NCBI GenBank assembly: GCA_963701015.1
Contig: OY969556.1
Span: 3,162,001-3,226,000 of the forward strand
DNA: 64,000 bases
Direction of reading: 5' to 3'
Source of the DNA: MFD09286-c1 sp963701015
GTDB lineage: Bacteria > Bacteroidota > Bacteroidia > Bacteroidales > DTGW01
Below, in pieces: positions 1 to 9,456 of the stretch (position 1 is its first letter; the number at the start of each line of letters is the position of its first letter). Under the pieces are notes generated by a model. It worked only from the letters and a program-made list of their open reading frames with translations. It was not told the origin of the DNA and searched no databases. Both the position numbers and the translations under genes were made by a program.

Positions 1-204
1 ATCAGCACATTTATATAATCCATTAAATTCACCTTTTGTTTTTAGCTTATAATGGCCTTTATTTTGGCTTCCACAATGAGGGCAAATCGGTTCACCATTC
101 CAACGCATTTTTTCTAAATATTCTCTACAACTTTTGTCGTCAGGTAACATTTCCAACATCTGAGCGAAGGTTTTAAATTCTGTAGTTTTTTCTTTTGTTT
201 TCAT
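1..204 (-). CDS. IS1595-family transposase, N-terminal part (runs off window edge)
   Basis: Only the first 68 codons lie in the window; the reading frame is open to the left edge, so the gene is partial, not necessarily broken. The translated start (MKTKEKTTEFKTFAQMLEML) is followed by a CPHCGS zinc-ribbon half and a later Cys in YKC, the arrangement found at the N terminus of IS1595/ISXO2-type transposases, which carry a zinc ribbon before a DDE-type catalytic domain. The catalytic domain is outside the window, so activity cannot be judged. A Bacteroidota-type promoter lies 25 to 56 nt upstream of the start. The family call rests on the zinc ribbon and the general pattern around it. Confidence 0.75.
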   Translation of the reverse strand, partial: MKTKEKTTEFKTFAQMLEMLPDDKSCREYLEKMRWNGEPICPHCGSQNKGHYKLKTKGEFNGLYKCAD

Positions 205-228
205 AATATGTATGTATCAATTACTCTG

Positions 229-260
229 TAAAGATACAACAAATTTATGGTACATGCAAG
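229..260 (-). promoter_or_regulatory. Promoter of the IS1595 transposase (-33/-7 type)
   Basis: On the minus strand a CTTG (-33) at 257-260 and a TATCTTTA (-7, one mismatch to TAnnTTTG) at 229-236 are separated by 20 nt. This matches the Bacteroidota primary sigma factor consensus in sequence and spacing and sits just upstream of the transposase start. Confidence 0.45.
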
Positions 261-280
261 TATATAATTGCCTTAATTAA
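249..280. repeat. Candidate IS end: terminal repeat (249-272) and 8-bp target duplication (273-280)
   Basis: Reading into the element on the minus strand, a sequence starting GGCAATTATA at 272 leads to the transposase promoter. Immediately outside it is the 8-bp palindrome TTAATTAA (273-280). IS1595-family elements are known to make 8-bp AT-rich target duplications. The other end is outside the window, so both the repeat and the duplication are guesses from position only. Confidence 0.25.
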
Positions 281-426
281 AATGAAATAAATAACATAGC
301 GGTAACTATTGATTTTTTTGGTTTGAAATATTTGTAAAACTAGTCAAAATCTTAAAGTATTGATATAGCCACACATTATAGAACTTTATTAAAATATTAT
401 CTTAGTGAAATAATATATCTGCAATA

Positions 427-1227
427 ATGAATTTATTAGCTTTAACGGCATGTGCTGTTGATTATTATCCTCAAATTGACAAATCGTTTTTAGGGGGCAA
501 TTCGCTAAATGTTGCCTCAATGTGGAAAAAGTTAGAACCTCTTGAGCATATATATATTATTACTTGTTTGGGTAATGATTTACAGGCAAAAATGATTTTA
601 GATTATTTAAATAAAAAGGGAATAGATGTATCTAGAGTTTATCAAAAAGAAGGTACTACCGCTTGTAATAAACTTAAGGTTGATAAATATGGGGAGCGTT
701 TTGGAATAGATGGAGCTTGGAAAGGTGGTGTTTATGAAACATTTTTTCTTTCAAATAGTGACTGGGAAATGGTTGCTAAACAGAATATAATAGCCATGCC
801 CGGCAATAATCCCAATTTTTACGAAATGATTAAAAGAAAAAACAGTCATCAACTTTTGTCTGTTGATTATCTTGATGTAAATAACAATTTATCAATATCC
901 GAAACAATTGAGTTTACTGATATAGCATTTGTTTCTGCAAGTTCTGAATTAATTGACGGGTTTAAAGAATTGGCTTTTACAAAGGGAAAAATGCTAATAG
1001 TAACATTGGGTGCAAAAGGAAGTTGTGCATTTTATAAAGGCAAAACATACTTTCAACCTGCCATAAATATTGATAATATTATTGACACTACTGGTTGTGG
1101 AGACGCATATCAGGCAGCATTTGCATTGAATTTTCTTAAAACAAATGACATTCAACAATCAATGTTTGCTGGGGCAAATGCAGCTTCCATAATTATACAG
1201 GCATGGGGTGGAGCAGTTAGTCAATAA
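427..1227 (+). CDS. PfkB-family carbohydrate kinase, fructoselysine-kinase-like
   Basis: A 266-residue ribokinase-fold (PfkB) sugar kinase, predicted to phosphorylate a sugar or sugar-amine with ATP in the cytoplasm. The N-terminal substrate motif GGNSLNVA is at about residues 23-30 and the second PfkB signature DTTGCGDAYQAAF is near the C terminus, with the catalytic base Asp in GCGDA. The start (VDYYPQIDKSFLGGN) closely resembles E. coli FrlD (fructoselysine 6-kinase), and the length fits that branch better than the longer ribokinases. No frl-type deglycase or transporter is adjacent, so the substrate is uncertain. The Cys in place of the usual Ala in DTxGAGD is tolerated in the family. The gene stands alone, downstream of the IS end. 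Confidence 0.75.
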   Translation: MNLLALTACAVDYYPQIDKSFLGGNSLNVASMWKKLEPLEHIYIITCLGNDLQAKMILDYLNKKGIDVSRVYQKEGTTACNKLKVDKYGERFGIDGAWKGGVYETFFLSNSDWEMVAKQNIIAMPGNNPNFYEMIKRKNSHQLLSVDYLDVNNNLSISETIEFTDIAFVSASSELIDGFKELAFTKGKMLIVTLGAKGSCAFYKGKTYFQPAINIDNIIDTTGCGDAYQAAFALNFLKTNDIQQSMFAGANAASIIIQAWGGAVSQ

Positions 1228-1610
1228 TTTCATTTAAAAATTATTAATAAAATTATTATTTCAAACGTTAAAATTAATTTGAGAATTCCCAAATATCTAT
1301 TTTATAGAAACAGTATATTGTTTAAAAATTGCAATAATTAATTATTCAATACCAATTTTAAAAAACAGAGTAAAAATATTCAAGATAATAATTTTACATA
1401 ACTAAATATTTTAGAGGTTTTATAGTTATTTTTTATTTTCAACATTTTATTATTATAATTGAAAAAACAGTAGATTTTTTTGCGAAATATAATTATATTT
1501 GTTTATAAAATATAATTATATGAAACACACATTTTCTTGCGAACGTAAACACGATAGTAATAAAATTACCAAAAGTGTGTTCCATCATACTTTTAAAAAT
1601 TAATTTTATT
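1228..1610. other. Intergenic region between PfkB kinase and GH5 gene
   Basis: 383 nt of very AT-rich DNA. No ORF with a recognisable product and no RNA gene was seen. The right part holds two copies of the palindrome core AATATAATTATAT (1486-1498 and 1509-1521) and a long imperfect hairpin in the GH5 leader. The left part shows only AT-only inverted repeats without significance. Confidence 0.6.
1494..1583 (+). promoter_or_regulatory. Candidate -7 element and structured leader of the GH5 gene
   Basis: TATATTTG at 1494-1501 is a perfect Bacteroidota -7 box (TAnnTTTG), but no good -33 element sits upstream. Downstream, the arm at 1522-1535 (core AAACACAC) can pair with 1571-1583 (core GTGTGTT): 12 base pairs with one bulge and one mismatch. 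The second arm ends 27 nt before the start codon. Palindromic AATATAATTATAT copies flank the box. It may be a regulatory leader or chance; only the pairing is seen. Confidence 0.35.
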
Positions 1611-3101
1611 ATGATGAAATATATACCATTTATTTTAATTGCATTTATATTATCAGCCACTAATATTACTAAAGCAGTAACCCTCAATAAGGAAATTAAT
1701 GATGTTAAAACTGTTAAATTAGAAAAGGCAAATAAATCATTAAATTTAGTAAGCGATAGTATTGCTCCAGATTCATCGGAAATGAGTAGTTTGAATTCAG
1801 TAGATTTTGCGAAAAAGTTTGGACGTGGTTGGAATATTGGCAATAGTTTGGAGGCAACCGGTGGTGAAACTTCTTGGGGTAATCCTAAAATTACACAAAC
1901 ACTAATTGATTCAGTTAAAGCTGCAGGTTTTAACTCAGTGCGTATACCTGTAGCATGGAGTAAATTCACCGATACATCAACATATAAGATTGATTCAACA
2001 TGGATGGCAAGGATTGAACAGGTTGTAAATTATGTGTTGAAAGATAGCATGTATGCAATTATAAATGAACATTGGGATGGTGGTTGGATGCAGCCAACTT
2101 ATGCGAGACAAGCCTATGTTAATAAGCGATTTAGTATAATGTGGCATCAAATTGCTGTTCATTTTAGAGATTATAACGATCATTTATTATTTGCCGGAAC
2201 CAATGAAGTTATGGTAAATGGTGATTATAGCACACCAACTAAAGAATATTATACAGTTCAAAATGGCTTTAATCAAATATTTGTTAACACGGTGCGCTCC
2301 ACAGGCGGTCGTAATGTATATAGATACTTATTGGCTCAAGGATTTAATACAAATATTGGTTATACAGTTAGTTATTTTACCATTCCTAAAGACGTTATTA
2401 CAAATAGATTAATTGTTGAGGTTCATTATTACGATCCTTACGATTTTACAATAAACTCAGGCAGTTCAATTATTGAATGGGGAAATAAATCGCCTGATGC
2501 TTCAAAAGTTGAAACTTGGGCAAATGAATCATATGCTGATGGACAATTTCAGCTAATGGAAACCAATTTTATAAATAAAAAATATGCTGTAATTGTTGGC
2601 GAATACGGAGCCCAGGCACGTTTAAACTTAGGAAGTAACGCTCTTGATTCCATACATACTATTTATCGCCGGTATTATATGAAATATATAACCCATTCTA
2701 TTGTAGGACATGGATTAATACCATTTTATTGGGATAGCGGTTCTACCGGAGATAATGCTATGGGATTATTTAATCGATCAACAGGGTCACAAGCATATCC
2801 TGATATAATTGATGCAATTATTGATACCAGTAATGTAAAAAGTCCGGTAAATATTAATACCACAAATGCCGGTATATTAAAAATATATCCTAACCCAACA
2901 AATGGAATAATAAATATTGAAGTAAAAGGACAACATATTAATTATACACAGCTATACGATTCCGTTGGAAATATTATACAAAATTTAAATCTTAAAAATG
3001 GTGCCAATTCGTTTAATATTGATTATTTAAAGCCCGGTGTTTATCTTGTCTATATTTCAACATCCGAGGGTTATATGGTTCATAAAATAATAAAAGATTA
3101 G
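1611..3101 (+). CDS. Secreted GH5 glycoside hydrolase with T9SS type A sorting domain
   Basis: Predicted endo-acting beta-glycanase (cellulase/hemicellulase superfamily) exported by Sec and then carried across the outer membrane by the type IX system. The start at 1611 (MMKYIPF) gives a clean hydrophobic signal peptide; an in-frame ATG 12 codons upstream would add a non-signal extension. A linker to about residue 60 precedes the GH5 barrel (GWNIGNSLEA, VRIPVAWS, INEHWDGGW). The acid/base Glu is E199 (TNEV) and the nucleophile E331 (VGEYG); a conserved His lies in VEVHYYD. The last roughly 75 residues are a Por-type sorting domain (IYPNPTNG ... GVYLVYIS ... HKIIKD). The exact substrate (cellulose, xyloglucan, xylan or mannan) cannot be read from the sequence. 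It is monocistronic. Confidence 0.9.
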   Translation: MMKYIPFILIAFILSATNITKAVTLNKEINDVKTVKLEKANKSLNLVSDSIAPDSSEMSSLNSVDFAKKFGRGWNIGNSLEATGGETSWGNPKITQTLIDSVKAAGFNSVRIPVAWSKFTDTSTYKIDSTWMARIEQVVNYVLKDSMYAIINEHWDGGWMQPTYARQAYVNKRFSIMWHQIAVHFRDYNDHLLFAGTNEVMVNGDYSTPTKEYYTVQNGFNQIFVNTVRSTGGRNVYRYLLAQGFNTNIGYTVSYFTIPKDVITNRLIVEVHYYDPYDFTINSGSSIIEWGNKSPDASKVETWANESYADGQFQLMETNFINKKYAVIVGEYGAQARLNLGSNALDSIHTIYRRYYMKYITHSIVGHGLIPFYWDSGSTGDNAMGLFNRSTGSQAYPDIIDAIIDTSNVKSPVNINTTNAGILKIYPNPTNGIINIEVKGQHINYTQLYDSVGNIIQNLNLKNGANSFNIDYLKPGVYLVYISTSEGYMVHKIIKD

Positions 3102-3690
3102 TAAGTTTATAATTTAAATTGAAGATATAATAATAATTAAATATAGTTTCAATTGTAAATATTAATAATTGTGGTCGAATAAAGAAGTTGGGAAAATAAA
3201 AGTTTGGTTTCTGAGCAATTAAAATAAAAACTTTTAAAAATAATTAACAATTTTTTAATTTCTTAATTTAAATTACACTTATACAATCATTTCTGCCAAT
3301 TCAATGAAGTAGTTCATAAAATAACTTCATAATTAAAATTCCAAATTCAGGTATTATTATTTTATTCAAATATTTTATAAACGATTTTTTTTGTATATTT
3401 AGGTATATGAAAAATGATTTGGAAAATTTGAATTATTACAGGTTGGCAATTTTATTTTACAGGTTATGAAATTACTTAAGAGATAATATTGCAATAAATC
3501 AAGGATTAATTATTAAATATTTTAGTAAACCATTTTGTATTACTGAAATGAAATTGAAAAATCAATATACGATCAATTAAATTTGAGTAATTAGCTATAA
3601 GGTAAATAATTCCAGTAGATTAAATATTTATAAGTACAAGAGAATTTAAATTACTACTATATACATATTAATAAATAAAAAAATAAAGTT
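3102..3690. other. 589-nt intergenic region, nothing recognisable
   Basis: Extremely AT-rich spacer between the GH5 and bacteriohemerythrin genes. It holds only very short ORFs (for example about 20 codons from 3408), none with a known motif. No GC-rich hairpin, tRNA-like fold or good TAnnTTTG/TTTG promoter pair was seen. It may carry the promoter of the downstream gene in a form I cannot recognise. Confidence 0.5.
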
Positions 3691-4098
3691 ATGTCTGCAA
3701 TTAATTGGAATGATTCGTTAAGTGTTAAAATTAATTCTATTGATTTACAACACAAAAAATTAATCGATTTAATTAACGGTTTTTATGATCACATAAACCA
3801 AGGTTCACAAAAAGTAAAAATGTTAGAATTAATAAAATCGTTAAAAGATTATACTGTTTTTCATTTTTCTACTGAAGAAAAATATATGAAACAATATAAT
3901 TATCCGGAATTTTCAAATCATAAAAAAGAACATGAAATATTTATTAAAAAAGTTCATGATTTTGAAGATAGATATATGAATGGGAAATTAATTCTAACAA
4001 TTGAAATTACTAACTTTATTAAAGATTGGGTGACGAATCATATTATGAATACGGATAAAAAATACAGTGAATTTTTAGTTCGAAATGGAGTAAGATAA
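3691..4098 (+). CDS. Bacteriohemerythrin
   Basis: A 135-residue single-domain hemerythrin, a four-helix bundle that binds O2 at a non-haem di-iron centre and serves oxygen storage, delivery or sensing in microaerobic and anaerobic bacteria. All seven iron ligands are visible in the family order: H21 (DLQHKK), H58 and E62 (HFSTEE), H77 and H81 (NHKKEH), H117 and D122 (NHIMNTDKKY). The length is typical for the stand-alone protein and there is no signal peptide, so it is cytoplasmic. It is a lone gene; the neighbours give no functional clue. Confidence 0.93.
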   Translation: MSAINWNDSLSVKINSIDLQHKKLIDLINGFYDHINQGSQKVKMLELIKSLKDYTVFHFSTEEKYMKQYNYPEFSNHKKEHEIFIKKVHDFEDRYMNGKLILTIEITNFIKDWVTNHIMNTDKKYSEFLVRNGVR

Positions 4099-4305
4099 TA
4101 AAATTGCATATAATATATCGCTACTTTCATTTTAAAATTTTTAATTTTAAACGAAAATAATTATTTTAAATACTTATTAATTTCCCGTCCAAAAAATGAT
4201 ATTTTTTAATAAATTGGCAATTTTAATTTCAATTTAATTAAAATAAAACAAAATAGACAATATTCGGAATTATATTTGTTCCTTAAACAACTAAAATATA
4301 TAATT

Positions 4306-6249
4306 ATGAAATCAAAAATAGTTTACAAACTATCCATATTTATTTTTCTATTTCTTTGGTTTAGTGTTACATTCGGTCAAGTAAAACTTCCAAAGCTTAT
4401 TAGCGATGGAATGGTGTTGCAACGAAATGCAAATGTGAAAATTTGGGGTTGGGCAGCAAAGGATGAAAAAATTAGTATTAGTTTTCATGATTCAGTTTAT
4501 ACTACAGTTGCAAATGATAAAGGTGATTGGGAAATTCATTTAAGTAATTTAAATGCTGGCGGGCCATATAATATGAATATAAAAGCCAGTAATTCAATTG
4601 AAATTAAAGATATAATGATTGGTGAAGTTTGGTTATGTTCAGGCCAATCGAATATGGAACTTCCTATGCGAAGGGTTAGCCCCAAATATGGGGAGGAAAT
4701 TGCAAATTGCATAAATACTTATATAAGGCAATTTGCAGTCCCTCAAAAATATAATTTCAATACTCCTTTAGATGATTTAAGTTCAGGTTCATGGGTTTCT
4801 ACAAATCCACAAAGCGTTTTGAATTTTTCTGCTGTAGCTTATTTTTTTGGTAAGGAATTATATGATAAATATCATGTAGCGGTTGGTTTAATTAATGCCA
4901 GTCTAGGAGGTTCACCTGCTGAAGCCTGGATTAGTGAAGACGCAATTAAAAAATTTCCTGAATATTATAACGAGGCCCAAAAATTTAAAGACAGTTCTTT
5001 AATCCACAAAATTGAAAATGCAGATAATGCAAGAATGAATGCGTGGTACACTTTATTACAACAAAAGGACGCAGGTTATAAGGATACTTCAAAAAGTTGG
5101 ATTAAACCTGAGTTAAATACTTCTGATTGGGAAACTATGAAAATACCTGGATACTGGGCAAATGGTAAATTAGGTGCAGTTAATGGTGTGGTTTGGTTTA
5201 GAAAAGATATTAATATTCCGGCATCAATGGTTGGGAAAAAAGCTATGCTAATTTTAGGTAGAATTGTAGATGCCGATTATGCTTATATAAACGGCGTATT
5301 CGTTGGAACAACAAGTTATATGTATCCACCCAGAAGATATGAAATTCCTGCAAATTTGTTAAAAGAAGGTAAAAATACAATAGTCGTTAGGGTAATTAGC
5401 AATATTGGTGAAGGTGGATTTGTTTCAGATAAGCAGTATGCAATAGTTTCAGGAAATGAGAAAATTGATTTGACTGGAGATTGGAAGTATAAACTTGGTG
5501 CAACAATGGAACCATTGCAGGGTCAAACTTTTGTAAGATGGAAACCAGTTGGTTTATATAACGCAATGATTTCGCCATTATTAAATTATAAAATTAAAGG
5601 TGTTATATGGTATCAGGGAGAATCGAATGCCACCAGGGCAAAAGAATATAATCAATTATTTTCGACTTTAATAACTGACTGGCGCAAGAATTTTGACCAA
5701 GGTGATTTTCCATTTATATATGTTCAATTGGCAAATTTTATGGAAGCAAAGGATCAGCCTTCTGAAAGTGATTGGGCTTTGTTACGAGAAGCACAATTAA
5801 AAACATTGTCTTTACCGAATACAGGAATGGCTGTAATTTCTGATATTGGTGAATGGAATGATATTCACCCGTTGGACAAAAAAGATGTTGGTTACAGGCT
5901 TGAACTTGCTGCTCAAAAATTAGCTTATGACGATAATAAAGTTGTTTTTTCTGGTCCAATATATCAATCGATGAAAATTGAAGGAAATAAGATTATTCTT
6001 TCATTCTCTGATATTGGAGGTGGTTTAATTGCAAAAGATGGAGATTTAAAATATTTTGCTATAGCTGGAAATGATAAAAAATTTGTTTGGGGAAAAGCTA
6101 AAATTGAAAATAATAAAGTTGTAGTTTGGAATGATAATATTCCTAATCCGGTTGCTGTAAGATATGCCTGGGCTGATAATCCGGCAGGTGCTAATTTATA
6201 TAACAAAGAAGGACTGCCTGCTTCATCATTCAGAACTGATGATTATTAA
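4306..6249 (+). CDS. Secreted SGNH acetylesterase (sialate O-acetylesterase / CE20-like) with inserted jelly-roll domain
   Basis: Predicted carbohydrate O-deacetylase. The ATG at 4306 starts a signal peptide (KIVYKLSIFIFLFLWF, cleavage near TFGQ); an in-frame TTG 10 codons upstream is less likely. The SGNH core is split: block I with the nucleophile Ser115 in CSGQSNM, then an insert of about 150 residues resembling the GH2 sugar-binding jelly roll (VVWFRKDINIP ... NTIVVRV), then GVIWYQGESNA, and the Asp519/His521 pair in WNDIHP. This architecture is shared by bacterial sialate O-acetylesterases and by CE20 xyloglucan/xylan acetylesterases. With GH5 and GH115 enzymes nearby, a hemicellulose substrate is my inference. 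There is no T9SS tail, so it is probably periplasmic. Confidence 0.85.
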   Translation: MKSKIVYKLSIFIFLFLWFSVTFGQVKLPKLISDGMVLQRNANVKIWGWAAKDEKISISFHDSVYTTVANDKGDWEIHLSNLNAGGPYNMNIKASNSIEIKDIMIGEVWLCSGQSNMELPMRRVSPKYGEEIANCINTYIRQFAVPQKYNFNTPLDDLSSGSWVSTNPQSVLNFSAVAYFFGKELYDKYHVAVGLINASLGGSPAEAWISEDAIKKFPEYYNEAQKFKDSSLIHKIENADNARMNAWYTLLQQKDAGYKDTSKSWIKPELNTSDWETMKIPGYWANGKLGAVNGVVWFRKDINIPASMVGKKAMLILGRIVDADYAYINGVFVGTTSYMYPPRRYEIPANLLKEGKNTIVVRVISNIGEGGFVSDKQYAIVSGNEKIDLTGDWKYKLGATMEPLQGQTFVRWKPVGLYNAMISPLLNYKIKGVIWYQGESNATRAKEYNQLFSTLITDWRKNFDQGDFPFIYVQLANFMEAKDQPSESDWALLREAQLKTLSLPNTGMAVISDIGEWNDIHPLDKKDVGYRLELAAQKLAYDDNKVVFSGPIYQSMKIEGNKIILSFSDIGGGLIAKDGDLKYFAIAGNDKKFVWGKAKIENNKVVVWNDNIPNPVAVRYAWADNPAGANLYNKEGLPASSFRTDDY

Positions 6250-6305
6250 AAGAATTTTATTTATTTGATAGCTAGTTGTAATTTAGTTATACAGTTATCC
6301 AAATT

Positions 6306-9300
6306 TTATTTTTCGATATTATCCGGAATAGTTTGATGATAAGCTAATCTGAGTAAAGCCGGATAAACAATCAAAAGTAATGGCAGGGCAACAATAAATC
6401 CTCCTATTACGGCAATAGCAAGAGGCCGGTGCATTTGGGCACCGGCTCCAATTCCAATTGATAAAGGTAACAGTGCAATAATTGCACCCAAAGCAGTCAT
6501 AAGTTTAGGTCGTAATCGAGTTGAAATTGCAAATATTAATGCATTATCAACATCTTCTGTTTCTCTTCGGGTTGCAAATTGCTGATAAGTGAAAATTGCA
6601 TTTTCGCCTATTATACCAACTATCATAATTAAACCTGTATAACTTCCAACATTTAGTGGAGTACCAGTAATATAAAGCGCTATAATACTTCCACATGTAC
6701 CAATAATTGCAATAAACAAAATTATAACTGCAGCTTTAAAATCCTTATACAAAAATAAAATAAGAGCAAAAACCAATATTGCAGACGTAATTAATATAAG
6801 CATCAATTCACTGAACGATTTTTGCTGATCGGCATATGCACCGCCATAAGAAATATGATAACCTTGTGGTAACAGAATATTCTTATTGATTTGTTTTTGT
6901 ATATCATTCATAACACTTCCTAAACCTCTGCTATCAAGACGTGCAGTAACAATTGCAACCGATTGTATATTTTCGCGATTAATTTCGGCAACTCCTTTTC
7001 CAATTTTTATTTCCGCAAGCTCATCAATAGGCTTTAATTTCCCATTGGGTAAGAAAATAAACTGATGTTTAATTTTTTCGAGGCTCGAATTTGTATTGCC
7101 GGGAAATACCATTCGTATATCAGTTCGTTGTTCACGTTCGGGAATGCTACCAATTATATTGCCTTCTAATTGTGCCTGAAGCTGATATTGAAATGAAGTC
7201 GGAGTTACATTAAACTGGGCAAGTTTTCGTGAATTGGGTATTATATCAATGGATGGCCCAGCTATAACAATTCCATTAAAAACATCGGCAGTACCCTTAA
7301 CATTTTCAACAATAGAAGAAACCTGATCGGCAATTTCATTCAGCTTTTCCTGATTGTTTCCAAAAATTTTTATTTCAATTGGCTGAACTGATTCCATTAA
7401 ATCGCCAAGCATATCGCCTATAACCTGCCCAAAATCGATCCTCAATGCAGGTTGCGAAGCTTCAACTTTTTTACGTATATCTGCAATTACTTCTTCGGTT
7501 GATCTTTTTCTATTCTTTTTAAGTTGAATTAAATAATCTCCCCTATTGGGTTCAGTTATAAAAAAACCCATTTCGGTCCCGGTTCTTCTTGAATAACTTT
7601 CATATTCAGGAATGTGCACAATTATTTTTTCAACCTCACGTAACATTCGGTCAGTTTCTTCCAACGATGTTCCCGGAGGTGAATTATAATCAAGCACAAT
7701 TGAACCTTCATCCATTTCGGGCAAAAATCCGGTTTCAGTTTTTAGTAACGATACAATTGCAAATATTAGCAGAACTACAACAAATACTACACTTATGGCA
7801 GGTTTACGAATAAAATAGGCAACCCATTTTCTTTGTTGAACTACTTTAGAAGAATGTATTGAAGGCTTCCTACTTTTAACACGTATTTCAGAAAGTAAAA
7901 TATATATAACCGGTAAGGCAATCCAGGTAACAAAGAACGAGCAAACTAATGTAATAATCATAGTATTGGTGAGTACATTAAAATAAGCTCCGGCAACACC
8001 TCCCATTAGCATGAAAGGCACAAATATAACTATGGTACTTATGGAAGAACCAACCATGGATGGAAATAAATATTTAACTGCTTTGTAAACTAAAATGTGG
8101 GTCGCTAAATCAGGATTTTCTTCATGAGTGCGATGAATTTGTTCAACAACAACAACTGCATCATCAATAATTAATCCTATTGAAGCCGCAATAGCGCCTA
8201 GTGTCATTATATTAAGATCGTAACTAAAAAATGTAAGTACCGTTATGGTTAGCAACAATGTTACCGGTATTGTTATAAAAATAGTTGTGCCAGCCTTCAA
8301 TGAACGAAGAAATAAAACTGCAATAAATATTGCAAGGAAAAGTCCTAGCCATAAACTATCGCTGACGCTTTTTATGGCATCATTAACAAATGATGCCTGG
8401 TTATAATAAAACTTCAGCTTTACATCTTTAGGCAACAACTTGTCAAGCAGCAATTTTTTTTCGTTCACCTTTTCGGAAAGTTCAACAAGGTTTGTATTGG
8501 GCTGTTTTAAAACTGCAATAAGTAAAGCCTGTTTTCCGTTTGCATTTATTTTTGTATATTCCGTGCGTTCGCGAACCTGAATCGATGCTATATCTTTAAG
8601 CAAAATAACCCGTTTGCCATCATTTCGTATAACAAGGTTTTCTAATTCTGTTTTACTATATATACCGGCATCGGTAAGCGTAAGATACATTCTGCGATAA
8701 TCGGAAAGATATCCATTTGAAGTTATAAAATTAGTTTGACCAATTATGTTAGTTAACATATCGGGAGTAATAGCAAACGAACTCATCTTTTGTGGGTTCA
8801 ATACCAGCCAATACTCCTTAACTTTTCCGCCAATTATACGTACTTCCGAAACTCCTTTTACTTGCGATAAATAGGGTTTAACCGTATAATTGGCTATCAG
8901 ATTCAGTTCTATAGGAGTTTTAGTTTTACTTTCAAGTATAAACCCTATAACAGGCAATATAGAAGGGTTCATTTTTTCAACTTCAATTTTTACTTCGGCA
9001 GGTAAATTAATTTTTGCTTGGTCAATAAGCAATTGAAGCATTTGCAAGTTCTTATCAATATCCGAGCCCCATTTCAGAAAAGCAGCAATTTCACAACTTC
9101 CACGGCTGGTGGTGCTTCGCAACATTTCCAAATCGGGAATTTGCTTCACAACATTTTCAAGTGGTTTTGTAACTGAAATCATCATTTTGTCGACTGGTTG
9201 TTCACCATTATCGGCAATAATTTTGATTTTTGGAAAAGTAATTTCAGGGAATAATGAAACCTGCATATGGGCATAAAAGAATATACCACACAATATAATT

Positions 9301-9353
9301 AATGCTATAACTACCGAAATTGGGTTCTTATGTGAATGAAAAAAGTTTTTCAT
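6306..9353 (-). CDS. RND family efflux transporter permease (AcrB/HAE1-like)
   Basis: A 1015-residue inner-membrane proton-driven efflux pump, the expected length for the family. TM1 is at about residues 12-30, followed by a porter domain, the TM2-TM6 block (WLGLFLAIFIAVLFL and GLIIDDAVVVVEQ), a second periplasmic domain, and a TM8-TM12 block (ILITSAILVFALILFL, GLIMIVGIIGENAIF). The acidic pair in TM4 (IIDDAVVV) is the proton-relay site of the family. The HAE1 or CusA-like substrate class cannot be fixed: the metal-binding Met triad of CusA is not evident. It is the last gene of a TolC-adaptor-pump run; the gap to the adaptor is 103 nt. Confidence 0.93.
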   Translation of the reverse strand: MKNFFHSHKNPISVVIALIILCGIFFYAHMQVSLFPEITFPKIKIIADNGEQPVDKMMISVTKPLENVVKQIPDLEMLRSTTSRGSCEIAAFLKWGSDIDKNLQMLQLLIDQAKINLPAEVKIEVEKMNPSILPVIGFILESKTKTPIELNLIANYTVKPYLSQVKGVSEVRIIGGKVKEYWLVLNPQKMSSFAITPDMLTNIIGQTNFITSNGYLSDYRRMYLTLTDAGIYSKTELENLVIRNDGKRVILLKDIASIQVRERTEYTKINANGKQALLIAVLKQPNTNLVELSEKVNEKKLLLDKLLPKDVKLKFYYNQASFVNDAIKSVSDSLWLGLFLAIFIAVLFLRSLKAGTTIFITIPVTLLLTITVLTFFSYDLNIMTLGAIAASIGLIIDDAVVVVEQIHRTHEENPDLATHILVYKAVKYLFPSMVGSSISTIVIFVPFMLMGGVAGAYFNVLTNTMIITLVCSFFVTWIALPVIYILLSEIRVKSRKPSIHSSKVVQQRKWVAYFIRKPAISVVFVVVLLIFAIVSLLKTETGFLPEMDEGSIVLDYNSPPGTSLEETDRMLREVEKIIVHIPEYESYSRRTGTEMGFFITEPNRGDYLIQLKKNRKRSTEEVIADIRKKVEASQPALRIDFGQVIGDMLGDLMESVQPIEIKIFGNNQEKLNEIADQVSSIVENVKGTADVFNGIVIAGPSIDIIPNSRKLAQFNVTPTSFQYQLQAQLEGNIIGSIPEREQRTDIRMVFPGNTNSSLEKIKHQFIFLPNGKLKPIDELAEIKIGKGVAEINRENIQSVAIVTARLDSRGLGSVMNDIQKQINKNILLPQGYHISYGGAYADQQKSFSELMLILITSAILVFALILFLYKDFKAAVIILFIAIIGTCGSIIALYITGTPLNVGSYTGLIMIVGIIGENAIFTYQQFATRRETEDVDNALIFAISTRLRPKLMTALGAIIALLPLSIGIGAGAQMHRPLAIAVIGGFIVALPLLLIVYPALLRLAYHQTIPDNIEK

Positions 9354-9456
9354 TTATTAATTTGTGATAAATATATATCGTAATTCCTGAAGAAGTTTTA
9401 TAAATAAATTCATTTTACAATTCTATTAGTAATTATATAAATTGAAACTAAGTAAA

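Noticed and set aside
1493..1969. Minus-strand ORF of 158 codons
   Set aside because: It overlaps the start of the well-supported GH5 gene and has no recognised motif.
3408..3470. A 20-codon ORF in the GH5-hemerythrin gap
   Set aside because: Too short, no ribosome site or family pattern.
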